A DNA stretch of 64,000 nucleotides, taken from the NCBI RefSeq assembly GCF_019334305.1, contig NZ_JAHWGH010000013.1:61527-125526 (forward strand), written 5' to 3'. This document shows positions 26,596-34,800 of the stretch, in pieces; position 1 is the first letter of the stretch, and every line of letters begins with the position of its first letter. The position numbers and the translations under genes are program-made. The notes under the pieces were generated by a model, which searched no databases, was not told the DNA's origin, and was given only the letters and a program-made list of their open reading frames with translations. This stretch comes from Rossellomorea orangium (GTDB lineage: Bacteria; Bacillota; Bacilli; Bacillales; Bacillaceae_B).

Positions 26596-27816
26596 TTAGT
26601 TACGTATAGGAGGAGCGGTTTCTTCCGGAGAAAGCTCTCTGATCAATACCGGAACAGGATATGGTACTCCCTCTTTCTTCTCAAGCTTGATGGCGTACAA
26701 CGTTTGGAGGGCCTGATGATCCTCTTCACGGAACGTCATCTTCCCTTTCGGAGTTTCAAAGCTCATACCTTCCATCGTTTCGATCAGTTTATCTGCATCA
26801 AGATCACCTTCTGTTTTCTTAATCGCCTCTACAATGGAGATTGCTGAGCTCATTCCACCAGGGGTAAAGAGATCCGGTACTTCTCCATATTTCTTCTGAT
26901 GCTCATCAACCAGCCAATCATTGATTTCATTGTCAGGGAGCTCATGATAATACACGCTGAACCCTTCCATCCCAACAAGTGGCTCCATCGCGGAAAGTGC
27001 TGCAATGTCAGGGGCACCCGTTGATATCTTGATTCCTTTTTCCTGAAGTTTCATATCGGCTATCTGATTCCAGGGAGAGTTTGCACCTGCCCAGATGACA
27101 AATAGATAGTCCGGTTTACTATCCATGACCTTCTGGATATTGGATGTAAAATCCGTTGCAGCGGGGTCCGCATATTCCTCCAGGACAATTTCTGCCCCAA
27201 GCTTTTCCGCCGCTTCTTTAAATGCTGCCACCCCATCGCGCCCAAATGAGTAATCCGGTGCCAAGGTGGCAATCTTCACACCATCCTTAGCAATCGCTGC
27301 TGCCCCTGCAACAGCATCCTGTGAAGAGTTACGGGCCGTCCGGAAAATATATGGATTAAACTCTGAACCCGTAATACTATCCGCAACAGCCGGCTCGACA
27401 ATCATGACCTTTTCGTATTCTTCTGCAAGAGGCAGGACCGCAAGCGTGTCGCCCGAGCTTGATGATCCCACAAGGAAATCGACCTCATCTTCCTCTAATA
27501 GTTTCGTCGCTTTCTGAACCGCTACCTCAGGCTTCGTTTCTGTATCTTCATATACTACTTCTATCTTCTTTCCTGCCACTTCCATCGTTCCATCCGTCGC
27601 ATATTGGAGTCCCAATTCAAACCCTTGCTTCGTTTGCTTCCCATATGACTCCAATGCACCGGTCAGCGAGGCAAGCACCCCAATTTTCACCGTCTCCTGT
27701 TCGTTTCCTCCTCCACTTCCTGAGCCTCCGCTGCTTTCCGAGCTGCAGGCACTTGCAGAAACCAGCAGGCATGACAATATCAGGATCAGAGCAGTCCAAC
27801 TAAATGATCGTTTCAT
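26596..27816 (-). CDS. Liv-type substrate-binding lipoprotein of ABC importer
   Basis: The 406-residue protein begins with a lipoprotein signal peptide ending LVSASACSSES, with the Cys at about residue 24 and a Gly/Ser-rich linker. The mature part has the periplasmic-binding fold type I of Leu/Ile/Val binding proteins: VKIGVLASLTGALESYGKQ, YEDTETKPEVAVQKATKLL and FLVGSSSSGDTLAVLP. It delivers the ligand to the LivHMGF-type importer. It is the first gene of the operon; its promoter carries the 18-bp direct repeat shared with the acyl-CoA ligase. Confidence 0.9.
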   Translation of the reverse strand: MKRSFSWTALILILSCLLVSASACSSESSGGSGSGGGNEQETVKIGVLASLTGALESYGKQTKQGFELGLQYATDGTMEVAGKKIEVVYEDTETKPEVAVQKATKLLEEDEVDFLVGSSSSGDTLAVLPLAEEYEKVMIVEPAVADSITGSEFNPYIFRTARNSSQDAVAGAAAIAKDGVKIATLAPDYSFGRDGVAAFKEAAEKLGAEIVLEEYADPAATDFTSNIQKVMDSKPDYLFVIWAGANSPWNQIADMKLQEKGIKISTGAPDIAALSAMEPLVGMEGFSVYYHELPDNEINDWLVDEHQKKYGEVPDLFTPGGMSSAISIVEAIKKTEGDLDADKLIETMEGMSFETPKGKMTFREEDHQALQTLYAIKLEKKEGVPYPVPVLIRELSPEETAPPIRN

Positions 27817-27865
27817 ATTTTCTCCCCCTAAAGATATGAACTAAAGCGATAATAGCTTTGATTTC

Positions 27866-27899
27866 ATCTTAGGGGAGAGGAGTTACAAATGAGTTACAG
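27866..27899 (-). promoter_or_regulatory. Direct-repeat activator site and -10 of the importer operon
   Basis: On the minus strand CTGTAACTCATTTGTAAC (27899-27882) is identical over 18 bp to the element before the acyl-CoA ligase. TAAGAT (27871-27866) follows after exactly 10 bp, as TATCAT does there. The start codon is 50 bp further on. A direct repeat with 11-bp period next to a poor promoter fits a SARP/BTAD activator. Confidence 0.7.
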
Positions 27900-27973
27900 G
27901 TGTCTTGGGGATTGGCTCGTGGTCCGTGGTACGTGCTTGCGATGAGATAGGATTTGGATAAAAAAGGTAAACA

Positions 27974-28190
27974 GCTGAATTTATTGGGATTTCAGCTGGA
28001 TTATCCTCGAAAACGGCTGGATTCCGGATCGTTTTAGCTGAATTATCCCGAAAAACGGCTTGATTCCACCCCATTTCGGCTGGATTTTCCCGAAGGACAT
28101 CTGGATGCTGAACGATACCCTGCTGCTTGCTCTTGAAGATAGGCTGGTTCCTGCACCTTTCAGACTGGCTTACCGTCAAAACGCCTGGAC
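27974..28190. repeat. About 11 degenerate 21-bp units with GCTGGATT core
   Basis: The core (G/T)CTG(G/A)ATT starts at 27974, 27995, 28016, 28037, 28058, 28079 and 28100, exactly 21 bp apart. Weaker copies follow near 28122, 28143, 28164 and 28184. Second halves alternate, with CCCGAAAAACG common. It lies in the divergent gap between the importer operon and the HD-GYP gene. An antisense ORF through it merely reads the period as seven-residue repeats. Confidence 0.85.
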
Positions 28191-28314
28191 TTTTCCGAAA
28201 ACTTGAACAAAGACGTTCACTCTTCCCACAAATCTATCAATCACCTATGTTCCCCGCTCCCATTTTCCTTTATAATGAATCTACTAAATGTTAGTGAATT
28301 TGGAGGATTCATCC

Positions 28315-29829
28315 TTGAATATATTTCAGCAATTTCAGCGTACAATCATTAAGAATTATCTTTTGGGCAGTATCATCGCTGTGTTTGGTGTCGGTTCTGT
28401 GTTTATCTTTCAAACCCTTTCCCTTAAGGAAAGCGAGTTCTTTGCAATGGGAAGCATCATTTCCCTCTCGATTGTTACGATGTTCGGCTTTGAATTCCTT
28501 GTGTACCAGAGGCATATTCGTCCTATTAAGCTTGTCTATCAAAAGCAGGATGGGACGATCGAATTGGATCTCCTGATAACTGCTTATCAACAAGCAGAAA
28601 GATTCCCGCTTTTAACAGTTAAACGAATTATGCTCCCTCATTTCCTTGGGCTCGCTCTACCTTCGACTTTATTGACCGTCTTCTTCATTCATACAGATTC
28701 ACTTTCGCTTCCATACTCTTATATATTGTATGCCTGGTGTGGTGCTTTTTTAGTGGCGATCCTTCATGCATTAATCGAATTTTTCTTAACCTTTAAAGCA
28801 TGTCACGGACTTCAAGAAGACCTTATTCAAAAAACGATGAAAGCATATGGAACGGATCCGGCTAATCAGTCAACAATATTTATCAGTTTGAAACGAAAGA
28901 TTTTGGCAGCTTCATTGTTTCTTGCGTTGTTTCCGATACTGCTGTTTTCACTCGCTTCTCAGATCCGCTTATCGATTGAGGATTCCACCCTTTTAGTCGA
29001 CTACTGGAAATGGGCAGGGACCTTGATCTTCATCATTACGCTCCTTGCCTTTTACGGGGCGGTCCTTATCTTTAAGAGCATTGAAGAACCCGTGAAGGAG
29101 CTTGTCTCCCATTTCAAAAAAGTGGAGGGTGGGCATGTTGCTACCGTTACGAATACGTATACGGATGAGTTTTCTCATCTTTTCTCCGGATTTAATCATA
29201 TGGTGGATGCCATCAACCTCAGGGACCGGAAGAATCAGCAGCTCCTCGACCAATTTTTCGCAGTGGTGGCCGGCACATTGGATGCTCGCGATCCTTATAC
29301 AGCTGGTCATAGCAAGCGGGTAGCGGAATATTCCATTTTAATTGCCAAGCAGTGCAAATGGTCGGTGAAGGATATCGATTTACTTAATAAATCTGCCCTT
29401 CTTCACGACATCGGTAAAATCGGGATTCGTGATGATGTGCTATTAAAAGAAGGGAAATTAACAGATGAAGAGTTTGACCAGATTAAGCGTCATCCTGTAA
29501 TTGGAGAAGAAATCGTCAAAGGGGTTCAACTTACTGAAGAGCTCCTTCCAATCTTACCCGGCATCAAGCACCATCATGAGCGGATGGATGGTTTAGGGTA
29601 TCCGGATCAATTAAAAGGAATGGAAATTCCCATATTCGGACGATTGATTGCTGTCGCCGATGCCTTTGACGCCATGACCTCTGATCGCCCTTACCGAAAG
29701 GGTATGCCTTATGAAAAGGCGTTCTCAATTCTAAATGATGGGAGAGGAACTCAGTGGGACGAGCAATTCGTCGATGCCTTCCTAAAAGGAATGAGGGTTG
29801 AATCGGGCGCTATAAAGCAGACAGGCTGA
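28315..29829 (+). CDS. Membrane HD-GYP domain protein, probable c-di-GMP phosphodiesterase
   Basis: The 504-residue protein has about six hydrophobic segments in residues 1-250, a HAMP-like linker (about 250-300) and an HD-GYP domain. Catalytic motifs are His364-Asp365 in LLHDIGKIGIRDD and HHERMDGLGYP near residue 420, so it is probably active on cyclic di-GMP. TTG at 28315 is taken as start because TTGGAGG lies 8 bp upstream; an ATG at 28288 precedes that site. TATAAT (28271-28276) is a possible -10. It is divergent from the importer operon and convergent with the BTAD regulator. Confidence 0.87.
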   Translation: MNIFQQFQRTIIKNYLLGSIIAVFGVGSVFIFQTLSLKESEFFAMGSIISLSIVTMFGFEFLVYQRHIRPIKLVYQKQDGTIELDLLITAYQQAERFPLLTVKRIMLPHFLGLALPSTLLTVFFIHTDSLSLPYSYILYAWCGAFLVAILHALIEFFLTFKACHGLQEDLIQKTMKAYGTDPANQSTIFISLKRKILAASLFLALFPILLFSLASQIRLSIEDSTLLVDYWKWAGTLIFIITLLAFYGAVLIFKSIEEPVKELVSHFKKVEGGHVATVTNTYTDEFSHLFSGFNHMVDAINLRDRKNQQLLDQFFAVVAGTLDARDPYTAGHSKRVAEYSILIAKQCKWSVKDIDLLNKSALLHDIGKIGIRDDVLLKEGKLTDEEFDQIKRHPVIGEEIVKGVQLTEELLPILPGIKHHHERMDGLGYPDQLKGMEIPIFGRLIAVADAFDAMTSDRPYRKGMPYEKAFSILNDGRGTQWDEQFVDAFLKGMRVESGAIKQTG

Positions 29830-29850
29830 TAAATCACTTATTATCAAACT

Positions 29851-29886
29851 AAAAGGATCAGACCGTTAACCGATCTGATCCTTTTT
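29851..29886. terminator. Bidirectional terminator between HD-GYP and BTAD genes
   Basis: AAAAGGATCAGA and TCTGATCCTTTTT form a 12-bp stem with T runs in both directions, between convergent genes. Confidence 0.88.
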
Positions 29887-29888
29887 CA

Positions 29889-32800
29889 TTATCGTCCTTT
29901 CTCACTACGCTCTGTTCCAATGACCATATCATACATTTGCCGGGTGGCCATCATCGGATCGACTCCGAGTTCTGACTCAAGCCGATCTTTACAGCGTTGA
30001 AACCATCTTACTGCTTGGGGTCGATTATTCTTTTGGTAATAACAGTACATGAGAATCCTGTAAGCTTCTTCCCAAAGGGAGTCATGTTCAATGATGTTGA
30101 GGCAGTAATCGATGGCTTCATCCATATCTTCCATTCTCACTGCAATCTGGGCCCTTTTCTCTAATCCCCTCAAATAGAATAGATGTATTCTTTCCCTTTC
30201 TTTCTCGGTCCACCACGTTCCTTTTCGATCAGGCAGGAACATGCCTTTATAATAGTGAAATCCTCTTTCAAGATATTGCAGGGACTTCTCCATATCATTT
30301 TCTTTTATTCCTTCCATAATCCAGCTGATGAATTGTTCTGCATCGTATTCGATATTCGCTGCCGGGTTCAGCCCATACCCCTCCTGTTGTCTAGAGATGA
30401 AGAATGCTTTCTCCCTTGCTTGTCGATTCGGCTCCAATACGTTGTTCAGGGCGTTGAGTGCCACCTTGAAATCACGATCTGAACCGGTCCCTTCCGGCCA
30501 CAACTCTTCAATGATCTCTTCCTTCCTCTTTAATTTGTGCCCCTGGATCAGGAAGTATTGAAATAATTCCTTCGCCTTTTCCCTTTGCCATTGCTTCTCT
30601 TTCACCTTATGATCCCCTAACCATATTTCAAAACGTCCAAGGGTCTGAACCTTAATCGTGTAACCCGGATGAGAGGATATAGAATCATGCCCCCATCTGG
30701 TTAATAGATGGTGGCAGTAAGGGATATGAATCCCCTCCTGATAAGCTTTTACTACGAGTGGAATCAGGGTCTGAAGATCTTTCGGTCCGAATGTGGTCGG
30801 TTTGAAGAATATAAACTCATATTCTCCGATTTGGACTTCACTCAAACAGGAGATCATGCTTTCTTTGAATAAGCACATGTCATCTATTTTACTAGCCGTC
30901 GCACTTATCCACAGCTCTGTCATCATTTTGCCGTACCTGTCACCACATGAAGTGAATTGCCCTCGTGCCCGCTCAAAGTTCATTCTTGCTTCTTTGAACG
31001 CTTCCTTGTAGTAGTCCGTTATTCCGACACTAAGGAGGATGAGGGAATTCAACCACATATCCTCTACCTTCTCTGTTTCATGTAACGCCTCTTCTGCCAG
31101 TTCCCTCGCTTTTTGAAAATTTCCTACTCTTGCATAAAGAATGGAGAGGCCCATATACGGCTCTGCTTTTCCCCTTGAAACATTGATCTGATTCATTAAT
31201 TCCAGTGACGTTTCATAGCAGCTTTTCGAGAGTGAAGTATCATAATCGCTGATCAACTGAACAGCATGACCCATCCTCATCCATCCACACGCTTCAACAA
31301 ACGGGGATTTCCCTTTGATCCCTTGGGTGATCCCATGCTGAGCCAGCGTTTTGGCTTCGACGCCATTTCCCATGAACGATTGAATGAGGGACAATAGCAG
31401 CTCCTTCTCACGATGAGATTGAGGAAGCTGCGCCTCTTTTTCCTTGTAAAGAAGGACCTGCCTCGCTTCGTGAAGCTTTCCTGTACGGAGGAGCATCCTT
31501 GCCTCAAGGTTTCCTTCTTCCTTCATGAACCCGTTTAACTTCCCTTTGTCATACCATAGCTTGGCCTCTATCGCCTTCCCTGAATTGACCAGATTCTCAG
31601 ATATTAATGCATACAGTCGATTCTTTTCTATAAGATACTCTTCTTCCCCGCTCTCCAAGCATTCAATGGCCTTTAATAAATACCGCTGTGCTTTCCCGGG
31701 TTGTATAGTATCTAAATAGATCCTTCCAATCCCTTCATACGACTTACTCAGCATAACCGGATCGTTTTTTGCACATCGTATCCCACTGTCATATGCTTTT
31801 TCCGCTTTTTCGTAAAATGACCGATATCGGAAGAACTCACCTTGATAAAACCACAAAGAATAATAGGCATCTTTCAAGGAATCCGGTATTTCCCCCAAAT
31901 AGTCACCCAGTGTTTCGAGCTGTCCGCCTTTCATCATTTCTTCAGCTTCCCGGACCAGGATGGAACATACCGCTTCGATGTTTTCCATTTTCATATAATG
32001 GAAGATTGCTTTCTTCCACTTACCCTGTCCTTCAAAGAATCGTGCGCACTTCTGCTGAAGTTCTTTGTAAAGTTCAAGGCTCTCTTCTTTTAATTTACGT
32101 TCCAGAAACGTTTGAAACAAAGCGTGGAGGCGATAGTGGTGAGAACCTTTCATTTCCTGAAGGAGTGCATTTTTATCGGACAACTGCTTCAGCATCTGTC
32201 CCGATCCCGGCAGTTCAAAAATGGTTTCGCACATACTGCCGTTGATTTCATCCAGGATTGAAATTTGTTTCAGGAACTGCTGAACGATTGGTGTTTGTTT
32301 GGAAAATACTTCGTGGGCCAAATAATGAAAGAGCTCTTCCAGGGAAGAGTGTTGTTTGTCCACCAAGAGAATCTCCGGGTTTTCCTGAAGTTGCGAATGG
32401 ATCATACTGACAGCAATGACCCATCCTTCGGTTAAGTCATAAATCATATCAAGCTGGGAGTCTGGAATGATTACCTCATGAAAGTCCGTAAGCAGGACTT
32501 CTGCTTCTTCTTTCGTCAGACACAAATCACTTTCCGTTATCTCCAGCAATTGACGGGAGATTTTCAATTGTATAAATGAGGCCCATGAAGGTTTGGTGCG
32601 TGTAGATAGAAAGATGTGTATATGACCGGGTAAGTGCTCAATGACCTTCTCCATCCATTGATTGATGAGAAATGAATGGTCCACAAGATGATAGTCATCC
32701 ACGATAATGATGAATGAATGAGGAATGTTCATGCACTCGTTAATAAACAATGCACTCAACCGATAGATATCATCCTCTTTCATATATTGCCCCATCGACC

Positions 32801-33110
32801 TGACCGTTTCCCAAAGCTCCAGTCCAAACTGCGGAATCTGCTTCTGGATGCTGTAGACAATATTTGTCACAAAAGGAATCAGTCCATCATCTGTCTGTGT
32901 GATTGAGTACCAGCAATAATTCGGTTTCACATCCTGCAAAAACTGGCTGATGGCTGTACTTTTCCCATAGCCTGCTCCGGAATGAACGATCACTAATTTA
33001 TAGTCTGTAACCGTTCTCATTTTTTTCAATAAACTTGGACGCCTAACATAAGAATCCTTGACAACAGGCGGCACAAATTTAGTTTCAATAATCGGAAGTT
33101 CCGTCGTCAC
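29889..33110 (-). CDS. STAND ATPase transcriptional regulator with C-terminal BTAD (SARP-like)
   Basis: The 1073-residue protein has an N-terminal MalT-like NTPase with Walker A VHSGAGYGKSTA (about 40-50) and IIIVDDYHLVD as Walker B. A long TPR-like helical region follows, then an OmpR-type winged helix (about 818-915, starting TIKVQTLGRFEIWLGDHKV) and a BTAD domain (about 920-1065). Such proteins sense a ligand, assemble and activate promoters, often at direct repeats. GTG at 33110 is chosen because GAGGGTGG lies upstream; the frame opens at 33182. It is the best candidate to bind the 18-bp repeats at 17761 and 27882. Confidence 0.85.
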   Translation of the reverse strand: MTTELPIIETKFVPPVVKDSYVRRPSLLKKMRTVTDYKLVIVHSGAGYGKSTAISQFLQDVKPNYCWYSITQTDDGLIPFVTNIVYSIQKQIPQFGLELWETVRSMGQYMKEDDIYRLSALFINECMNIPHSFIIIVDDYHLVDHSFLINQWMEKVIEHLPGHIHIFLSTRTKPSWASFIQLKISRQLLEITESDLCLTKEEAEVLLTDFHEVIIPDSQLDMIYDLTEGWVIAVSMIHSQLQENPEILLVDKQHSSLEELFHYLAHEVFSKQTPIVQQFLKQISILDEINGSMCETIFELPGSGQMLKQLSDKNALLQEMKGSHHYRLHALFQTFLERKLKEESLELYKELQQKCARFFEGQGKWKKAIFHYMKMENIEAVCSILVREAEEMMKGGQLETLGDYLGEIPDSLKDAYYSLWFYQGEFFRYRSFYEKAEKAYDSGIRCAKNDPVMLSKSYEGIGRIYLDTIQPGKAQRYLLKAIECLESGEEEYLIEKNRLYALISENLVNSGKAIEAKLWYDKGKLNGFMKEEGNLEARMLLRTGKLHEARQVLLYKEKEAQLPQSHREKELLLSLIQSFMGNGVEAKTLAQHGITQGIKGKSPFVEACGWMRMGHAVQLISDYDTSLSKSCYETSLELMNQINVSRGKAEPYMGLSILYARVGNFQKARELAEEALHETEKVEDMWLNSLILLSVGITDYYKEAFKEARMNFERARGQFTSCGDRYGKMMTELWISATASKIDDMCLFKESMISCLSEVQIGEYEFIFFKPTTFGPKDLQTLIPLVVKAYQEGIHIPYCHHLLTRWGHDSISSHPGYTIKVQTLGRFEIWLGDHKVKEKQWQREKAKELFQYFLIQGHKLKRKEEIIEELWPEGTGSDRDFKVALNALNNVLEPNRQAREKAFFISRQQEGYGLNPAANIEYDAEQFISWIMEGIKENDMEKSLQYLERGFHYYKGMFLPDRKGTWWTEKERERIHLFYLRGLEKRAQIAVRMEDMDEAIDYCLNIIEHDSLWEEAYRILMYCYYQKNNRPQAVRWFQRCKDRLESELGVDPMMATRQMYDMVIGTERSEKGR

Positions 33111-33202
33111 AATACCACCCTCAAAACGAACGAATTTTCTTACTATTCTAACATATCTATATGGAGCCTTGGAGGACAACAAGTACAGAATTCACAAAAA
33201 AA

Positions 33203-33230
33203 GAAGACGACTATCATTTAAGTCGTCTTC
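33203..33230 (-). terminator. Terminator of yhjE-sipV
   Basis: GAAGACGACT and AGTCGTCTTC form a perfect 10-bp stem. On the minus strand it is followed by a T run, just after the signal peptidase stop codon. Confidence 0.85.
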
Positions 33231-33238
33231 CCTTGATG

Positions 33239-33799
33239 TCATTTTCTAAATTGTACATCCCATTCATTGATGGGCCAATAGCGAAGGTCCACTTTTCCGA
33301 CAATCTGTTCCCGGTCTACAAAACCGAAATAACGGCTATCCATGCTACCCCTGCGATTATCCCCGAGAACGAATATTTTTCCTTTTGGAACTATTTTTTC
33401 ACCAGTGATTTCCTGCAGGGTAAAGTCACCTGTCAGCTTGCTGCCAATATACTCCTGCTTGAACTTCTCCAAGTAAGGTTCAGGATAATATTCTCCATTC
33501 ACATATAACTTGTCATCTTTATAAACGACTTTATCACCCGGGAGCCCGATGATTCGTTTTACATAATCCTCTTCTTCATTTGCATGAAATACCACTACAT
33601 CAAAGCGGTCCAATTCCCCGATATGGTAGCCTATTTTATTTACAACCAGTTTATTTCCATCCTGCAGTGTCGGCATCATGGATTCGCCTTCCACCACATA
33701 GTTGGAGAAGAGAAAGGTCCGAATGATGATAAAGATGATTAATCCAATTCCCAGGGCTTTGATCCATTCCAGTCCTTCTCTTTTTACCTCTTCTCTCAA
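33239..33799 (-). CDS. sipV: Type I signal peptidase (SipV/SipS-like)
   Basis: The 186-residue protein has one N-terminal membrane anchor (about 14-32). The catalytic Ser40 is in VEGESMMPTL and the general base Lys81 in DYVKRIIGLPGD. Box E is GDNRRGSMDSRYFG. It cleaves signal peptides of secreted proteins outside the membrane. Its start overlaps the yhjE stop by 4 bp, the same pairing as yhjE-sipV in B. subtilis, which is why that symbol is used; SipS/T/U paralogues are similar. Confidence 0.87.
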   Translation of the reverse strand: MREEVKREGLEWIKALGIGLIIFIIIRTFLFSNYVVEGESMMPTLQDGNKLVVNKIGYHIGELDRFDVVVFHANEEEDYVKRIIGLPGDKVVYKDDKLYVNGEYYPEPYLEKFKQEYIGSKLTGDFTLQEITGEKIVPKGKIFVLGDNRRGSMDSRYFGFVDREQIVGKVDLRYWPINEWDVQFRK

Positions 33800-34437
33800 T
33801 TTGATTCCTCCTGCTTTTTCCGTTCAATTCGTTGGTCTAATTCCATCTTCTTATTCAGATGTATCTCAATTCGTTTTCCTACAAACCACAAAACGAAAAT
33901 AATGGCTACAACGATGACTGTACGAATAGGTTGTTTAACTAATGATATAATATCATATCCGATAAAGCTTATGGTGAATATCATCACCATTTTCCCTGTC
34001 ACGACCGCTAGCATATACTGAGCGATGCTGATGGAAGATAAACCTGCCACCACATTGACTACAGCAGACGGCGTGAAGGGGAAGCATAGGAGAATGAATA
34101 ATGGGCCAAATCCATGCTTATCTACCCACTTCGTTAATCGATTCACCTGGCGGCTCTTCCTTAAGAAGCGAAAGATCCTGGCCTCCCCGTATCTTCTGAC
34201 CAACAGGAATACAATCAGGGCACCAAGGGTCGCACCGATCCATGAAAACAAAAAGCCCCACCATAATCCGAACGCATTCGCATTGGCCGTCACAAACACG
34301 ACCAGTGGAAGAAACGGGAGAAACGCCTCCAACAATGGCAGAAGGATTCCCGGAATCGGTCCAAATGAACGATATTGCTGAATCAAGTCCATCATATTTT
34401 CAAGCGTAAACCAATCTTTTATCGTATTGATATTCAT
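33796..34437 (-). CDS. yhjE: TVP38/TMEM64 family membrane protein (YhjE)
   Basis: The 213-residue protein has about five hydrophobic segments. It contains the family core ALIVFLLVRRYGEARIFRFL and FILLCFPFTPSAVVNVVAGLS, a VTT/DedA-type pattern. Proteins of this superfamily are linked to lipid scrambling or export, but the substrate here is unknown. It is coupled by a 4-bp overlap to sipV. Upstream, 34438-34757 holds no credible gene; it is A/T-rich and probably contains the promoter, which I could not place confidently. Confidence 0.85.
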   Translation of the reverse strand: MNINTIKDWFTLENMMDLIQQYRSFGPIPGILLPLLEAFLPFLPLVVFVTANANAFGLWWGFLFSWIGATLGALIVFLLVRRYGEARIFRFLRKSRQVNRLTKWVDKHGFGPLFILLCFPFTPSAVVNVVAGLSSISIAQYMLAVVTGKMVMIFTISFIGYDIISLVKQPIRTVIVVAIIFVLWFVGKRIEIHLNKKMELDQRIERKKQEESN

Positions 34438-34756
34438 ATTATATGTTTCCCCTTAAACGACCATGAACAGATCTACTCATCTCGTCTTCACTTCTTACTG
34501 ATTTCATCATATCACACCAGAACAGGATTTCCATATCGTAATCTCCCGCGTCGTTTTTATTAATACAAGGTTGCCTAAAGTTGTGGGTTGTAAACCTTTT
34601 GGTTTAGGATAATTTCTGGCAATGAGCGGTTCTGACATGTGAAATCTAAAGGAATGGAAGAGAAATCTTTATCCTGCTTGGGGATTACCCTGTCTGTCCA
34701 TCCATTTTGATCGACTTATTCCAATTATCGACCCTCCTCTCCGCCTTCCTTCAGCC

Positions 34757-34790
34757 AAAAAAAACTGCCATCCCGAGACGGATGGCAGTT
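34757..34790 (-). terminator. Terminator of yuxL
   Basis: ACTGCCATCC and GGATGGCAGT pair perfectly around a 6-base loop. A long T run follows on the minus strand. Confidence 0.87.
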
Positions 34791-34800
34791 CTCCCTTTGT

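Noticed and set aside
27883..28179. 98-codon minus-strand ORF across the 21-bp array
   Set aside because: Its seven-residue repeats follow directly from the 21-bp DNA period. It lacks a good ribosome binding site and runs into the importer promoter element.
31769..32245. 158-codon plus-strand ORF opposite the BTAD regulator
   Set aside because: It is antisense to the long regulator frame, with atypical composition and no ribosome binding site.
34438..34757. Possible small gene in the yhjE-yuxL gap
   Set aside because: Only short frames without ribosome binding sites or recognisable products; probably promoter DNA plus the yuxL terminator.
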